Counted from the stretch's first letter, positions 18,107-28,829 are shown. The stretch is 64,000 nt of DNA from Hymenobacter artigasi (GCF_012275535.1 NZ_JAAVTK010000007.1:189956-253955), one strand, 5' to 3'. The notes: a model not told the origin generated them from the letters alone. Program-made: numbers and translations.

Positions 18107-18658
18107 TCAGTTTTCAATGCGGAGGAATGTCGTTTTCAATTCGTTCATGGCGCGGTGCACGCGCACTTTCACGGCGCCTTCGGTGGTACCCAGCAGGCGG
18201 GCTATTTCGGCGTATTTCAATTCCTGAAACCGGCTCAGAACCAGAATTTCGCGGTCTTCGGGCCGGAGGCGGTCCAGGGCCTGATGCAGCTGGGCCACAT
18301 CCTGGGCCTGCTCCAGGCCGGCATCGGCGCGGGTACCGCCGGCGAGGTGCTCGGCCAGGTCGGCAACGTCGGTGTGGTGGGCGGCGTGGCGGTGTTTCTT
18401 CACGAAATCGGCCAGTACGTTGCGGGCCAGGTGGTACATTCAGGTGCGGAACTCGCCGTCGCCGGTGAAGGTATGGCGGTATTTCAGCATGCGGTAAAAC
18501 ACGGTTTGCACCAAGTCGTCGCAGGCGGCGGCCCGGCCCAGCATGTGGTAAAGAAACCCAAATAGTGGGCGGTGGTAGCGCTCGAAGAGCAAGCCCATCC
18601 GGTCGACATCGCCGGCTTTCACCCGCAGCATCAGCGCATTATCCGTTAGCGAGTCCAA
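18107..18658 (-). pseudogene. ECF sigma factor interrupted by an in-frame TGA (module 2)
   Basis: Read through, this is a 183-codon ECF sigma factor with a TTG start. Region 2 begins with LLFERYHRPLFGFLYHML and region 4 contains LRPEDREILVLSRFQELKYAEIA. At 18440-18442 a TGA replaces the Trp codon expected between GEFRT and MYHLARNVLADF; the paralogue has FKAWVYQMARN. One G-to-A change explains it. The next codon is ATG, so a 110-residue C-terminal part (end of region 2 plus region 4) could be re-initiated. Other genes here end in TGA, so general recoding is excluded. Confidence 0.85.
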
Positions 18659-18943
18659 CCTGATGAAGGGGGGTTTTAAGGGTATTTGGCTGTGGACACC
18701 GCGCCCGTAGCGGAAGGTTACAACGGCGGGCCAACATTTCTCAATACCAGCCGATAAGCAGCCCGGATTATGCAGGCAATTTTACATATAATTCTAGCCT
18801 TATTTCGATTGTAAACAGTTGAGCTTAAAATAATTGCCCAAATTATCTTGTAACCCGAGCCGCCCTCCGCAACGTAAAGGCTGCATCATATAAAGAGGCT
18901 ACGTCAGCAGTTCTTTCCCATCTCCATCCTTTCAACCAATACC

Positions 18944-19330
18944 ATGAAAACCAGCAAAATCCTCTTCGCCGCCTTACTGACCTTCGGCTTTAGCAATGCC
19001 GCCTTCGCTCAAACGACCACCGGCGGCACCATGGGCACCACTTCGGGCTCGACCACCGGCACCATGGGCACCACCTCGGGCTCGACTACCGGTACCATGG
19101 GCACCACGAGCGGTACCATGGGTACTACTACCGGCACCACAACGGGCACCATGGGTACTACCAGCGGCACCATGGGCTCGACCACGGGCACGATGAATAC
19201 CAGCACGAGCGGTTCCATGGGCACCACGTCCGGTACCACTTCGGGCAGCTCCACCTCGGGCCGCCGCACCAAAACCAAGGGCAACATGTCCAATGGCAAA
19301 GGCAAGATGAAAAGCAAGTCCACCATGTAG
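18944..19330 (+). CDS. Secreted Thr/Gly/Met/Ser repeat protein
   Basis: This 128-residue protein has a signal peptide (ILFAALLTFGFSNAAFAQ). About 80 residues of near-perfect repeats of GTMGTTSGSTT type follow, then a basic tail (KTKGNMSNGKGKMKSKSTM). It is low-complexity and probably disordered, located in the periplasm or at the surface. No function is recognised. It is divergent from the interrupted sigma gene and followed by a terminator. Confidence 0.65.
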   Translation: MKTSKILFAALLTFGFSNAAFAQTTTGGTMGTTSGSTTGTMGTTSGSTTGTMGTTSGTMGTTTGTTTGTMGTTSGTMGSTTGTMNTSTSGSMGTTSGTTSGSSTSGRRTKTKGNMSNGKGKMKSKSTM

Positions 19331-19366
19331 TAACTTTTTGCGGCTCAGTGCCGTAACGAGTTGGCA

Positions 19367-19401
19367 GCCGGCTGTTTCTTCCCGAAGCAGCCGGCTTTTT
19401 T
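19367..19401 (+). terminator. Intrinsic terminator
   Basis: GCCGGCTG pairs with CAGCCGGC and is followed by a T run. It ends the Thr/Gly/Met repeat gene. Confidence 0.7.
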
Positions 19402-19425
19402 ATTCCCCCATTCCCCCACCCCGCT

Positions 19426-19839
19426 ATGAAATATTCCCTCTTACTAGCCGGCCTGCTATTTGCCGCCACGGCCCAGGCCCAAACCGTGCCCTTCGACCCC
19501 TCGGCCCCCGTGCGTGGCGGCAGCCAGGGCCAGACCACTGTGCCCCCCGTGAACCCGGCGCTCAACCAAAGCACCATTCAGGGCCCGCCAACCATGCAGC
19601 GCACGCCCACCAACCGCGACGCCCAGCCCACCCGCCAGCTCGACGACCAGGGCTTTTCGCCCGCCGCCACCCCGGAACAGTCGCCCAATGCCGTGCCCGA
19701 TATCCGCGAGCAGCCCATCCGGCGCGCCAACATCCCGCGCCAGTCCACCGATGTGGTACCTACCCGCTCGCGTCGCAGCAGCAGCAGCAACATCGAGCAG
19801 AACACCGTACCTACCTACAATCCGAACACGCCCAAATAG
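19426..19839 (+). CDS. Secreted Pro/Gln/Thr-rich small protein
   Basis: A 137-residue protein with signal peptide MKYSLLLAGLLFAATAQAQ. The mature part is polar and rich in Pro, Gln, Thr and Arg with no predicted fold (for example NPALNQSTIQGPPTMQRTPT). No family is recognised. It lies between two strong terminators, so it is a single-gene transcript. Confidence 0.6.
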   Translation: MKYSLLLAGLLFAATAQAQTVPFDPSAPVRGGSQGQTTVPPVNPALNQSTIQGPPTMQRTPTNRDAQPTRQLDDQGFSPAATPEQSPNAVPDIREQPIRRANIPRQSTDVVPTRSRRSSSSNIEQNTVPTYNPNTPK

Positions 19840-19856
19840 CCCCGGCTACCGAACGC

Positions 19857-19893
19857 AAAAGCCCCGCCGGACTACTATCCGGCGGGGCTTTTT
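19857..19893. terminator. Bidirectional intrinsic terminator
   Basis: AAAAGCCCCGCCGGA pairs with TCCGGCGGGGCTTTT. It lies between two convergent genes and has A and T runs on both sides. Confidence 0.8.
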
Positions 19894-19913
19894 GGTTGAG
19901 GGGCGCGCGGCTG

Positions 19914-20264
19914 CTACGCCTTTTTGGCGGCGTGGGCCAGCAGGTCGCCGCCGTGGCGGCGCAGCAGGTCGGCCAGCTCGGTGAGCGGCTTTTTCAACTC
20001 GGCCGGGGCAGTGGCGCTGATTTCGCCAGTCTGGTCGCCCAGCATCGAGAGCGAGTTGCCGATGGCCGTGCTGCTCAGTACGCCGCTGCTGAGTAGCGAC
20101 TGCAGGTTGCCGATTTCGCGGGCAATGTCCTGCAGGCCGGGCTCGCCGCTTTGCAGAAACTGCTGCTGCCAGGTTTCAGTATTGTCCATGGCCGAGCCCA
20201 GGGGCAGGCTGGTGAGGCCGTTGCGCAGGGCACTGACGGTGGCAAGAAGGTGGTCGGAAGGCAT
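19914..20264 (-). CDS. Small helical protein, function unknown
   Basis: A 116-residue protein (start MPSDHLLATVSALRNGL) without a signal peptide, predicted mostly helical with Leu/Ala-rich segments (LKKPLTELADLLRRHGGDLLAHAAKKA). I do not recognise the family. The start at 20264 was preferred because the upstream in-frame extension is Pro/Ser-rich and unlikely. It is probably cytoplasmic. Confidence 0.6.
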   Translation of the reverse strand: MPSDHLLATVSALRNGLTSLPLGSAMDNTETWQQQFLQSGEPGLQDIAREIGNLQSLLSSGVLSSTAIGNSLSMLGDQTGEISATAPAELKKPLTELADLLRRHGGDLLAHAAKKA

Positions 20265-20356
20265 AAGGTGAGGTGGTGAAAGGTGAAATGGTGAGGTAAT
20301 GGAATGCCGCGCGGCGTAATCCATCACCAGGTACGCGTCCTGTTGAAACAGGACTA

Positions 20357-21340
20357 TTAAAGAATTGCTTTTTTAGCGCGCTTGGCCTTGGCAGGCGCGT
20401 TGGGGTCGGGGGGCAGCGTGAGGGGCGGGCTGATGGCATCGGGCGCGGCGGCGCTCAGGCCCAGCTCGCGCAGAATGGCCACGGCGCGCAGGGCGCTGGC
20501 TTCCTTGTTCTTGATTTCCAGCATCAGGTCGAAATCGAGGCCGTGCAGGTGGGTGAGGAATTCGCGAAACTGCTCATCTACCAGGTCATTGGTGTGCTTG
20601 CCTTTGCGCTCACCCAGGGCCTGCGAGCTGTAGTCCATCATGGGCACGCCGTCGGCGGTGGGGTGCCAGGTGGCGGCGGCCAGGCGCAGGGCCTCGGCCA
20701 TGGGTTCGCCATGGTTTAGGCACTCGTGGTGGAAATTATCGAACAGAATGGGTACGCCCGTGAGCTGGTGCAGCGCCAGGCAGTCGCGCAGGGAAAACAG
20801 CCGGTCGTCGTTTTCAACCACCACGCGGGCTTTCACGGCCGGCGGCAGGGCAGCGTGCACCGCCGCAAAACGGCTTATGGCAAGCTCCCGCTCGCCATAC
20901 AGCCCGCCCACATGAATCTGGAGCTTGGCCGTACCATCGAGCCCCATCAAATCCAGCATCGAACCCTGGTACACCAGCTCCTGAATGCTGCGCTGCACAA
21001 TATCGGGGCTGGGCGAGTTCAGCACCACAAACTGGTCGGGGTGGAAGCTCACCCGCAGGCTGTTGGCCTTGATGTAGTCGCCAATGGCCCGAAAATCGGC
21101 AGCAAAGTGCGTTTGCCAGGCAAACGTGTTGATGGGATGCGAGCCAAACGGCACAATGCTGGAGCCAATCCGGAAGAAAAGCAGGCCCTGGGACACGTTC
21201 CATTCCAGCATACGGCGCAGGCAGGCCAGGTTGGCCGTCACGGCCGCCACCAGCCGCTCTTCTAAATACGAGGCCAGCCGGAAGGTATTGCCAGAGCTGC
21301 AATCCATCGCCTCATTCACGCAGGGATACCCAATTTTCAT
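20357..21340 (-). CDS. uvsE: UV DNA damage endonuclease (UVDE family)
   Basis: This 327-residue TIM-barrel enzyme nicks DNA immediately 5' of UV photoproducts and other lesions. The start MKIGYPCVNEAM and the motifs RIGSSIVPFGSHP, VSFHPDQFVVLNSP, QIHVGGLYG, VVVENDD and FDNFHHECL carry the His, Glu and Asp metal ligands of the family. Length is normal, with a basic C-terminal tail (AKAKRAKKAIL). It provides an alternative excision route for UV damage, fitting the radiation-tolerant habit of Hymenobacter-like bacteria. Confidence 0.93.
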   Translation of the reverse strand: MKIGYPCVNEAMDCSSGNTFRLASYLEERLVAAVTANLACLRRMLEWNVSQGLLFFRIGSSIVPFGSHPINTFAWQTHFAADFRAIGDYIKANSLRVSFHPDQFVVLNSPSPDIVQRSIQELVYQGSMLDLMGLDGTAKLQIHVGGLYGERELAISRFAAVHAALPPAVKARVVVENDDRLFSLRDCLALHQLTGVPILFDNFHHECLNHGEPMAEALRLAAATWHPTADGVPMMDYSSQALGERKGKHTNDLVDEQFREFLTHLHGLDFDLMLEIKNKEASALRAVAILRELGLSAAAPDAISPPLTLPPDPNAPAKAKRAKKAIL

Positions 21341-21394
21341 ACATTGGGCTTACGCGGAAATGCAGCAGGCAGTTATCGGCTAGCAACAGGGACG

Positions 21395-21496
21395 GTCATG
21401 CCGAGCGCAGCCGAGGCATCTCGCGTGCAGCAGTAATCCATCCAATCGACAGGTTTACTATTGCATGCGAGATGCCTCGGCTGCGCTCGGCATGAC
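21395..21496. repeat. Inverted-repeat element, family A
   Basis: Perfect 30-base arms starting GTCATGCCGAGCGCAGCC flank a 42-base loop. It lies between uvsE and the next minus-strand gene. Confidence 0.85.
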
Positions 21497-21517
21497 GTTC
21501 TTCATTCCCACTGGCTC

Positions 21518-22222
21518 TCACGGCTGGTAGCCGCGATTATCCAAGAAGGCCTTGTTGTACTCGGCGCGGGCCTTGCGGGCTTTTTCGGCGCGCTGCTCGG
21601 CTTCAATCTGCTCCATTTTGCGGCGCTGCTTGCCCTCGCGGGAGAACTGGTCGTAGAGCAGGCTCACGGGGCTGGCGATGGTGGGGATGGGCGCTTTGGG
21701 CGCGGTCGAATCGACGGCGAAGAGCGGCTTGGGCTTGGGCGGGCGCTTGGCCCCGCTCACCACTGGCGGCGCGGGCCGCTTAACATTGCGCAGCGCCCGG
21801 TTGATAATGGCGCGGTCGGGCCGGTCGCTCACCACTTGCACTTCGCCCAGGCGCACACTGTCGCGGGCCAGCTGAATGCGCACCACCAGCTGCGACAGCC
21901 CCGTGCCGCCCAGCGCCATACGCTGCGTCTTATAGCCCAGGGCCCGAAACTGGACGGTATCCGTGGGCAGGGCATCGATGCTGAAATCGCCGGTAGTGGT
22001 GGTTACCACGCCGCGCCTGGTGCGCAGCACCTGCACCGTGGCCCCCGGAATGGGCAGCCGCGTCTGGGCCTCCGATACGCTGCCGCTCACACGTATCGGT
22101 TGCGGCGCCTGGGCCTGGGCCGCGCCGGCCAGCAGCGCCAGGGCCATGAGCAGGCCCCAGGCCCGCCCGCCGGGACGTTCGGTGCAACTAACAATTAACC
22201 AATGCGCTACGAATTCAACCAT
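21518..22222 (-). CDS. Carboxypeptidase-like regulatory domain protein
   Basis: A 234-residue exported protein. The signal region is GLLMALALLAGAAQAQ. An Ig-like carboxypeptidase regulatory domain follows (IRVSGSVSEAQTRLPIPGATVQV, then TTTGDFSIDALPTDTVQF), as in the N-terminal part of many TonB-dependent receptors, but no plug or barrel follows. The C-terminal half is basic and helical (KMEQIEAEQRAEKARKARAEY). The start is uncertain: the ATG at 22222 gives a long n-region, and 22294 is also open. Confidence 0.72.
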   Translation of the reverse strand: MVEFVAHWLIVSCTERPGGRAWGLLMALALLAGAAQAQAPQPIRVSGSVSEAQTRLPIPGATVQVLRTRRGVVTTTTGDFSIDALPTDTVQFRALGYKTQRMALGGTGLSQLVVRIQLARDSVRLGEVQVVSDRPDRAIINRALRNVKRPAPPVVSGAKRPPKPKPLFAVDSTAPKAPIPTIASPVSLLYDQFSREGKQRRKMEQIEAEQRAEKARKARAEYNKAFLDNRGYQP

Positions 22223-22284
22223 CTTACTAAGCCACTTCCATTTCGAAGTACTACCTACAAAGTAGCATCCTGTAGAGCAAAAAA

Positions 22285-22311
22285 GAGCCCACACCGTGGC
22301 GGCGTGGGCTC
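22285..22311 (-). terminator. Intrinsic terminator
   Basis: GAGCCCAC and GTGGGCTC pair with one internal mismatch, followed on the minus strand by a T run. It ends the lipoprotein gene 22338-23009. Confidence 0.75.
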
Positions 22312-22337
22312 GAAATCATTGAAAAAAAGGCGCAGAA

Positions 22338-23009
22338 TTATTTCTGCTTGATTTTTTCGCCGTCAACGGGCTTGAGCTTGATGGTGCCGTCGTCGCCAGC
22401 CATTTTCAGCTTGTTGCCTTCGGCATCCTTCATTTTCACGTCGCCGTCGCTCTTCACCTTAATCTTGCTGCCGTCTTCCATCTTGGTCTTGCCGGTTTCC
22501 ATGGTGCTCATGGTGCCATCGGTGGCAGAGGACGTGGTGTTGTCGGCCGGGGCCATGCTCGAGGCGTCGTCCTGGTAGTTGCTGTCGTCGTAGGTCGAGC
22601 GGCTCGACTCGTAGGCCTGGTACTGAGTGGGGTCGGTGAATACAGTTTTAAACTCTTCGTCTTCGGCCATCATGGCGTTGCGGCGGTCGGCGGCCATGCC
22701 GGTGGTGTCGGAGGCGTACTTGGTGCTCATGTCGTTCATGCGCTTGTAACGGTTCACGTACACGGTGCGGATTTTGGTTTTCGTGGCTTCGTCCGAGATT
22801 TTCATGTCGGCTACCATTTTATCGGCAATGCGCTGGGCGCGGGCCTCAATCTGGGCGTCGGTCAGGGGCGTCATCGTGGTGGTGGTCGTCGTGGTCGTGG
22901 TGGCCATCCCATCGGCGGGGGCGGTGCTCACTTCGGTGGTTTTTTCCTGCGAGCAGGAGGCCAGCGAAAGGGCGGCAGCGCCCGCGAGAATCAACAGGGA
23001 ATTTTTCAT
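22338..23009 (-). CDS. Lipoprotein with Thr run and repeated acidic/basic tail
   Basis: A 223-residue lipoprotein with signal MKNSLLILAGAAALSLASC and the lipid-modified Cys in the LASC lipobox. A run of nine Thr follows early in the mature part. The middle is helical (AQRIADKMVADMKISDEATK), and the tail repeats phrases like TKMEDGSKIKVKSDG and DVKMKDAEGNKLKM. No known family is recognised. It is probably anchored in the outer or inner membrane facing the periplasm. Confidence 0.72.
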   Translation of the reverse strand: MKNSLLILAGAAALSLASCSQEKTTEVSTAPADGMATTTTTTTTTMTPLTDAQIEARAQRIADKMVADMKISDEATKTKIRTVYVNRYKRMNDMSTKYASDTTGMAADRRNAMMAEDEEFKTVFTDPTQYQAYESSRSTYDDSNYQDDASSMAPADNTTSSATDGTMSTMETGKTKMEDGSKIKVKSDGDVKMKDAEGNKLKMAGDDGTIKLKPVDGEKIKQK

Positions 23010-23103
23010 GACAAACGGAGGGATAAAAGAAAGAACCATTGTTGGTTTGGGGGCGCTTTACGCCAATGGCACGGCTGGGGTTACCTGACAGGGAATGAAG
23101 AAC

Positions 23104-23172
23104 GTCATGCTGAGCGCAGGCTCAGCATGCCAAATGGCGTGGTAGAGATGCTTCGACTGCGCTCAGCATGAC
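23104..23172. repeat. Inverted-repeat element, family A (short)
   Basis: Perfect 16-base arms GTCATGCTGAGCGCAG and CTGCGCTCAGCATGAC. An internal extra CTCAGCATG copy is present. Confidence 0.75.
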
Positions 23173-23193
23173 GTTCTTTTTTTGTTCAGACGC

Positions 23194-24432
23194 TTACGCC
23201 CGGCGCAACTCAAACACCGTGATTTCGGGCAGGAAACCTACCCGCCCCGGGTAGCCCAAAAAGCCCAGGCCCACGTTCACGTACAGCTTCTGGCGGCCCT
23301 GCTCATACAGCCCGGCCCACTGCTTATACACGTATTTCACGGGGCTCCATTTCAGAAAGGGCAGGTTCACACCGAACTGCATGCCGTGGGTGTGGCCGCT
23401 GAGGGTGAGGTCGATATCGGGGTAGTTGAGCACCTGCGCTTCCCAGTGCGAGGGGTCGTGCGAGAGCAGGATTTTGAAGGGCGCGTCGCCGCTGGCGGCG
23501 TGGGCCTGAGCCAGGTTGCCGTGCTTGGGGAAGTTGGCGTGGCTGCTCCAGTTCTGCACGCCGAGCACCGATATTTTATCGGTGCCGCGCGTGATGGTGT
23601 GGCTGGTGTCATTGAGAAGCGTCCAGCCAATTTTGGCGTGGTTCTGCATCAGGCGCTCCAGGTTGGCACGCTTGTCGGCGGGGGTTTCCCAGGCCACGTA
23701 GTCGCCATAGTCGTGGTTGCCGAGGCTGGAGAAAATGGGCAGCTCCGACTTGATGCCCGCGAGGGCCGGAATGTGCGGCTCTACCTCGGTAGCGCGGTTG
23801 TTCACCAGGTCGCCGGTCATCAGAATAAGGTCGGCGCCCTGGCGGTTTATCATGGCCACGGCCCGCTCCAGCGGCTCCGTCGAGTTGAAGCTGCCGGTGT
23901 GCAAGTCCGAGATTTGCAGCACTTTAAAACCGTCGAAGGCCGGCGGCAGGTTGGGGTAGCGCAGTGTCACGCGGCGCACCGTGTAGTCGGTGCCGCCCTT
24001 CACCATGCCCCACAGCAGCGCAAAAAACGGAATAGCCCCGATGCCCAGCGCCAGCTTCGCCAAGAATTCGCTGCGCGGAATAGCCGCCACGTCCGTGCCC
24101 GCCGGGCGGCCGGTCGAGCTCATTGCCCAGCGGCCCAGCCGCGTCACGTCTTCCAGCAGCAGCGGGATGAACATAATAAGCTTGGCCCCCAGCAGCAGCA
24201 CGGGCAGGCTCATGAGGTAGCTTTTGAGCTGAATATTACCCGTTTGCCGGGTCGAGCCGGCCCAGCCCGCAATCATCCAGCTGCCCACCGTGAGCAGCCA
24301 GTAGCTGATGGCCGCCGCCCGCCGGACACCGGGCGAAAGGTGCTGCACCACCGTGCGTACTGCCTGATAACCATACCATTCGGCCAGCACCACCACGGCC
24401 AGCACTAACCATAAAACCAACGGATTTCGCAT
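23194..24432 (-). CDS. Membrane-anchored metallophosphoesterase (YkuE/YaeI type)
   Basis: A 412-residue protein with four to five N-terminal membrane helices and a C-terminal calcineurin-like phosphoesterase domain. The metal-binding motifs occur in order: ISDLHTG (from about residue 174), MTGDLVNN, LGNHDYGDY, LLSHDP and LSGHTHGMQFG. These give a two-metal active site. Substrates in this family include lipids such as UDP-diacylglucosamine, but none can be assigned here. The ATG at 24432 (MRNPLVLWLVLAVVV) opens the first helix and was preferred to the upstream one. Confidence 0.9.
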   Translation of the reverse strand: MRNPLVLWLVLAVVVLAEWYGYQAVRTVVQHLSPGVRRAAAISYWLLTVGSWMIAGWAGSTRQTGNIQLKSYLMSLPVLLLGAKLIMFIPLLLEDVTRLGRWAMSSTGRPAGTDVAAIPRSEFLAKLALGIGAIPFFALLWGMVKGGTDYTVRRVTLRYPNLPPAFDGFKVLQISDLHTGSFNSTEPLERAVAMINRQGADLILMTGDLVNNRATEVEPHIPALAGIKSELPIFSSLGNHDYGDYVAWETPADKRANLERLMQNHAKIGWTLLNDTSHTITRGTDKISVLGVQNWSSHANFPKHGNLAQAHAASGDAPFKILLSHDPSHWEAQVLNYPDIDLTLSGHTHGMQFGVNLPFLKWSPVKYVYKQWAGLYEQGRQKLYVNVGLGFLGYPGRVGFLPEITVFELRRA

Positions 24433-24560
24433 AAAACCTTTACAAATTCGAATTACACTGCCGCGCAATGTTGCAGCCACAGCTTCCGGGCTTAAACGCG
24501 CCCGGCTGGCTTTTGCTTTACATTTAATGCACTTTTTACATTCTACCGCCGCCCCACCGC

Positions 24561-25304
24561 ATGGAACCCACCGACCACCTGCCCCAGCCCGACGCCGCTG
24601 CCCCAGCCTACGTGGCCCCGGCCGCCACCGGCATCAAGAGCTGGGCCGAGGACGACCGGCCCCGCGAAAAGCTAATGGCCAAAGGCCGCGCCGCCCTCTC
24701 CGACGCCGAGCTGATTGCCATTCTGCTGGGCTCGGGCACCACCAAGCTCTCGGCCGTGGATGTGGGCATGCTCATGCTGCAAGGCGTTGGCAACGACCTC
24801 AATGCCCTGGCCCGCGAGAGCGTGAAGCAGCTCTGCCGCCACCCCGGCATCGGCCCAGCCAAGGCCATCACGATAGTGGCCGCGCTGGAGCTGGGCCGCC
24901 GCCGCAAGGAGGCTGACGCCGCCCCGCGCACCACCATCACCTGCTCGCGCGACATCTACAATCTGATTCGGCCAAATCTGATGGACCTGCCGCACGAAGA
25001 ATTCTGGGTAATCCTGCTGAACCGGGCCAACGTGGTGATGCGCAAAACCGCCATCAGCCGGGGCGGCGTGGCCGGCACCGTGGCCGACCCCAAAATGATT
25101 TTCAAGGAAGCCCTGGAGCAGCTGGCCAGCAGCATCATCCTGGTGCACAACCACCCCAGCGGCAACCGCAACCCCAGCGCCACCGACATTCAGCTCACCA
25201 AGAAGCTCAAAGAAGCCGGCAATTTCCTGGATTTACCCATTCTCGACCATCTGATTTATTCCGACCAGGGCTATTATAGCTTCGCCGACGAGGGGATGCT
25301 GTAA
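24561..25304 (+). CDS. radC: DNA repair protein RadC (JAB/MPN domain)
   Basis: A 247-residue RadC family protein. The N-terminal helix-hairpin-helix part contains RHPGIGPAKAITIVAALELG. The C-terminal JAB-type domain has the metalloprotease-like motif H196-N-H198-P-S-G followed by PSATD with Asp209. Despite the name, its role in DNA repair is doubtful in the literature; it is conserved in most bacteria. It stands alone. Confidence 0.93.
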   Translation: MEPTDHLPQPDAAAPAYVAPAATGIKSWAEDDRPREKLMAKGRAALSDAELIAILLGSGTTKLSAVDVGMLMLQGVGNDLNALARESVKQLCRHPGIGPAKAITIVAALELGRRRKEADAAPRTTITCSRDIYNLIRPNLMDLPHEEFWVILLNRANVVMRKTAISRGGVAGTVADPKMIFKEALEQLASSIILVHNHPSGNRNPSATDIQLTKKLKEAGNFLDLPILDHLIYSDQGYYSFADEGML

Positions 25305-25370
25305 TTCGATAGCAGACTATAAGTCTTGATAATCAGTTAAGCGGACGTGGACGAACTCCATGTCCAATGG

Positions 25371-25436
25371 TATAGGAAACTCATCTCCTAGCCGACTTTC
25401 GTAAACTTTGATTTGTAAACGAGTTTCTTAAACTCG
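25371..25436 (-). repeat. Dispersed repeat, copy 2 (partner at 7628-7694)
   Basis: On the minus strand it matches the repeat near 7.6 kb, including ATCAAAGTTTACGAAA. It lies in the gene-free stretch after radC. Confidence 0.6.
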
Positions 25437-25537
25437 GCACACGACATGAACAGCCGTTCCGAACGCTCGCGGAAGTTACAAGGCGTTTGGTTTAGCGGTT
25501 CACTAGAAGGAGCGTTTAAACGAGCAACTCCATGTTC

Positions 25538-25915
25538 TTACTTATCGGGTTGAAGGTTTGCGCATTTGTGGGCGTCATACCATCGCAACCAGCGCTTTTT
25601 GTCCTTCAGGAATAACTCCATGTTGGCGTACCCAACTTCATAATTCAGTACCGGGCCCATCGGCACGGCGGTATGCGTTTCGAGGAACGCCATGGCGTCC
25701 AACATTTCATCTGGCCCCAAGGTGTACACCTCCGCCCCGGTGTTGCGCTCGCGTGTGTAGGTTTCCACGACGTCAACGTGGTGAAAGAAGGCACGTTGGA
25801 AGGCCGGATTTTCCTGGCAACTGCGGCCACTATTCCCGTGCGCACACGCGGTAATTGCAAGGGCAAAGCCGGCGAAAAGCGCCTTCATAAGGGTAAGGAC
25901 AGAATGCGGTTTCAT
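25538..25915 (-). CDS. Small probable lipoprotein, function unknown
   Basis: A 125-residue protein. Its signal MKALFAGFALAITAC ends in a lipobox-like ITAC. The mature part contains two further Cys residues (RSCQENP; HKCANLQ) and aromatic patches (KKRWLRWYDAHKC). Two starts are possible, 25915 and 25888; the latter gives a more typical lipoprotein signal. No family is recognised. Its base composition is less GC-rich than its neighbours. Confidence 0.6.
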   Translation of the reverse strand: MKPHSVLTLMKALFAGFALAITACAHGNSGRSCQENPAFQRAFFHHVDVVETYTRERNTGAEVYTLGPDEMLDAMAFLETHTAVPMGPVLNYEVGYANMELFLKDKKRWLRWYDAHKCANLQPDK

Positions 25916-26020
25916 GCTGGTTTGGGAAAAAAGGCCACCCGTAATGTAGCGTGATTCCGTTCATTCAAACGGTGGTTTAAGCTACAGCCGCAACTGGTGC
26001 TGCTAGCTACCGGTGTGCAG

Positions 26021-26056
26021 AAAAAAGCTCCCTGCCAATTAGCAAGGAGCTTTTTT
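26021..26056 (-). terminator. Intrinsic terminator of the GH97 gene
   Basis: AAAAAAGCTCC and GGAGCTTTTTT pair around a short loop that can extend the stem. It lies 44 bases past the GH97 stop codon. Confidence 0.8.
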
Positions 26057-26099
26057 AGGAAAAACAAAGTGCTATTATCGCGTCCGTTAGCGCCAACCA

Positions 26100-28318
<2,219 letters not shown>

Positions 28319-28322
28319 AAAG

Positions 28323-28692
28323 TGGAGATGCAGGGATTCGAACCCTGGTCCAGACAAGGAAATCAACGTGCTTTCTACGTGCGTATCCAGACTTGGATTT
28401 TCATGGTATTCCAGGCGTCAGTCAGGCCTTTGAAATCCCCCTAGCTGCAGTTGGGTTTCGCCCCCGAGTCACAGCTCCTCGAAGGCTATTTTCTACTTAC
28501 GACGCGCCGAACTCCCAGGTGTAGAAACTTACCCAGGCGGCACGATGGCAATTACCTAATTCTGAACTAGGCAGCCATGGCGTACGAATAGTCGCCAGTT
28601 GATTGTTGATAGATTTTTTGACAGGAGAGCTTCCATCAACTCCTGGCACGCTTACCCGCAATTTGCGCAAGCTGTCAATTCCGGTCATCCCC
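28323..28692 (-). ncRNA. ssrA: tmRNA
   Basis: Transfer-messenger RNA rescues ribosomes stalled on broken messages. The 5' end GGGGATG pairs with 3' CATCTCC over 7 bp (one G-U). The T arm GGTTCGAATCC near the 3' end is exact, and the discriminator is A with CCA not encoded. The tag reading frame at 28567-28596 encodes GDYSYAMAA and then TAG, starting with a GGC resume codon, in line with Bacteroidota tags. Total length is about 370 bases. It is followed by a terminator. Confidence 0.93.
28567..28596 (-). other. tmRNA tag reading frame (GDYSYAMAA)
   Basis: Nine codons and a TAG stop inside the tmRNA. The hydrophobic AMAA end would mark tagged proteins for ClpXP-type proteases. Confidence 0.85.
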
Positions 28693-28829
28693 AAATGGTA
28701 AAGAACGAGTCCCGATTGGCCGGTTAGGGCCAGACGGGCCGCGAAGGTACGCGGTGAAGTTGAAACGATGGGGAAGGAGGGAAGGTTTCCGACGGGTTGG
28801 GTGTTTGAGTTGCATCGGAGTTGGAAAAA

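Noticed and set aside
18830..18885. AAC...CGT arrangement resembling an ECF promoter between the divergent genes
   Set aside because: The spacing is about 18 bases rather than the usual 16-17, and no second copy supports it.
28693..28702. TACCATTTG close to the tmRNA 5' end as a promoter
   Set aside because: It has three bases instead of two between TA and TTTG and touches the mature 5' end, too close to be the -7 box.
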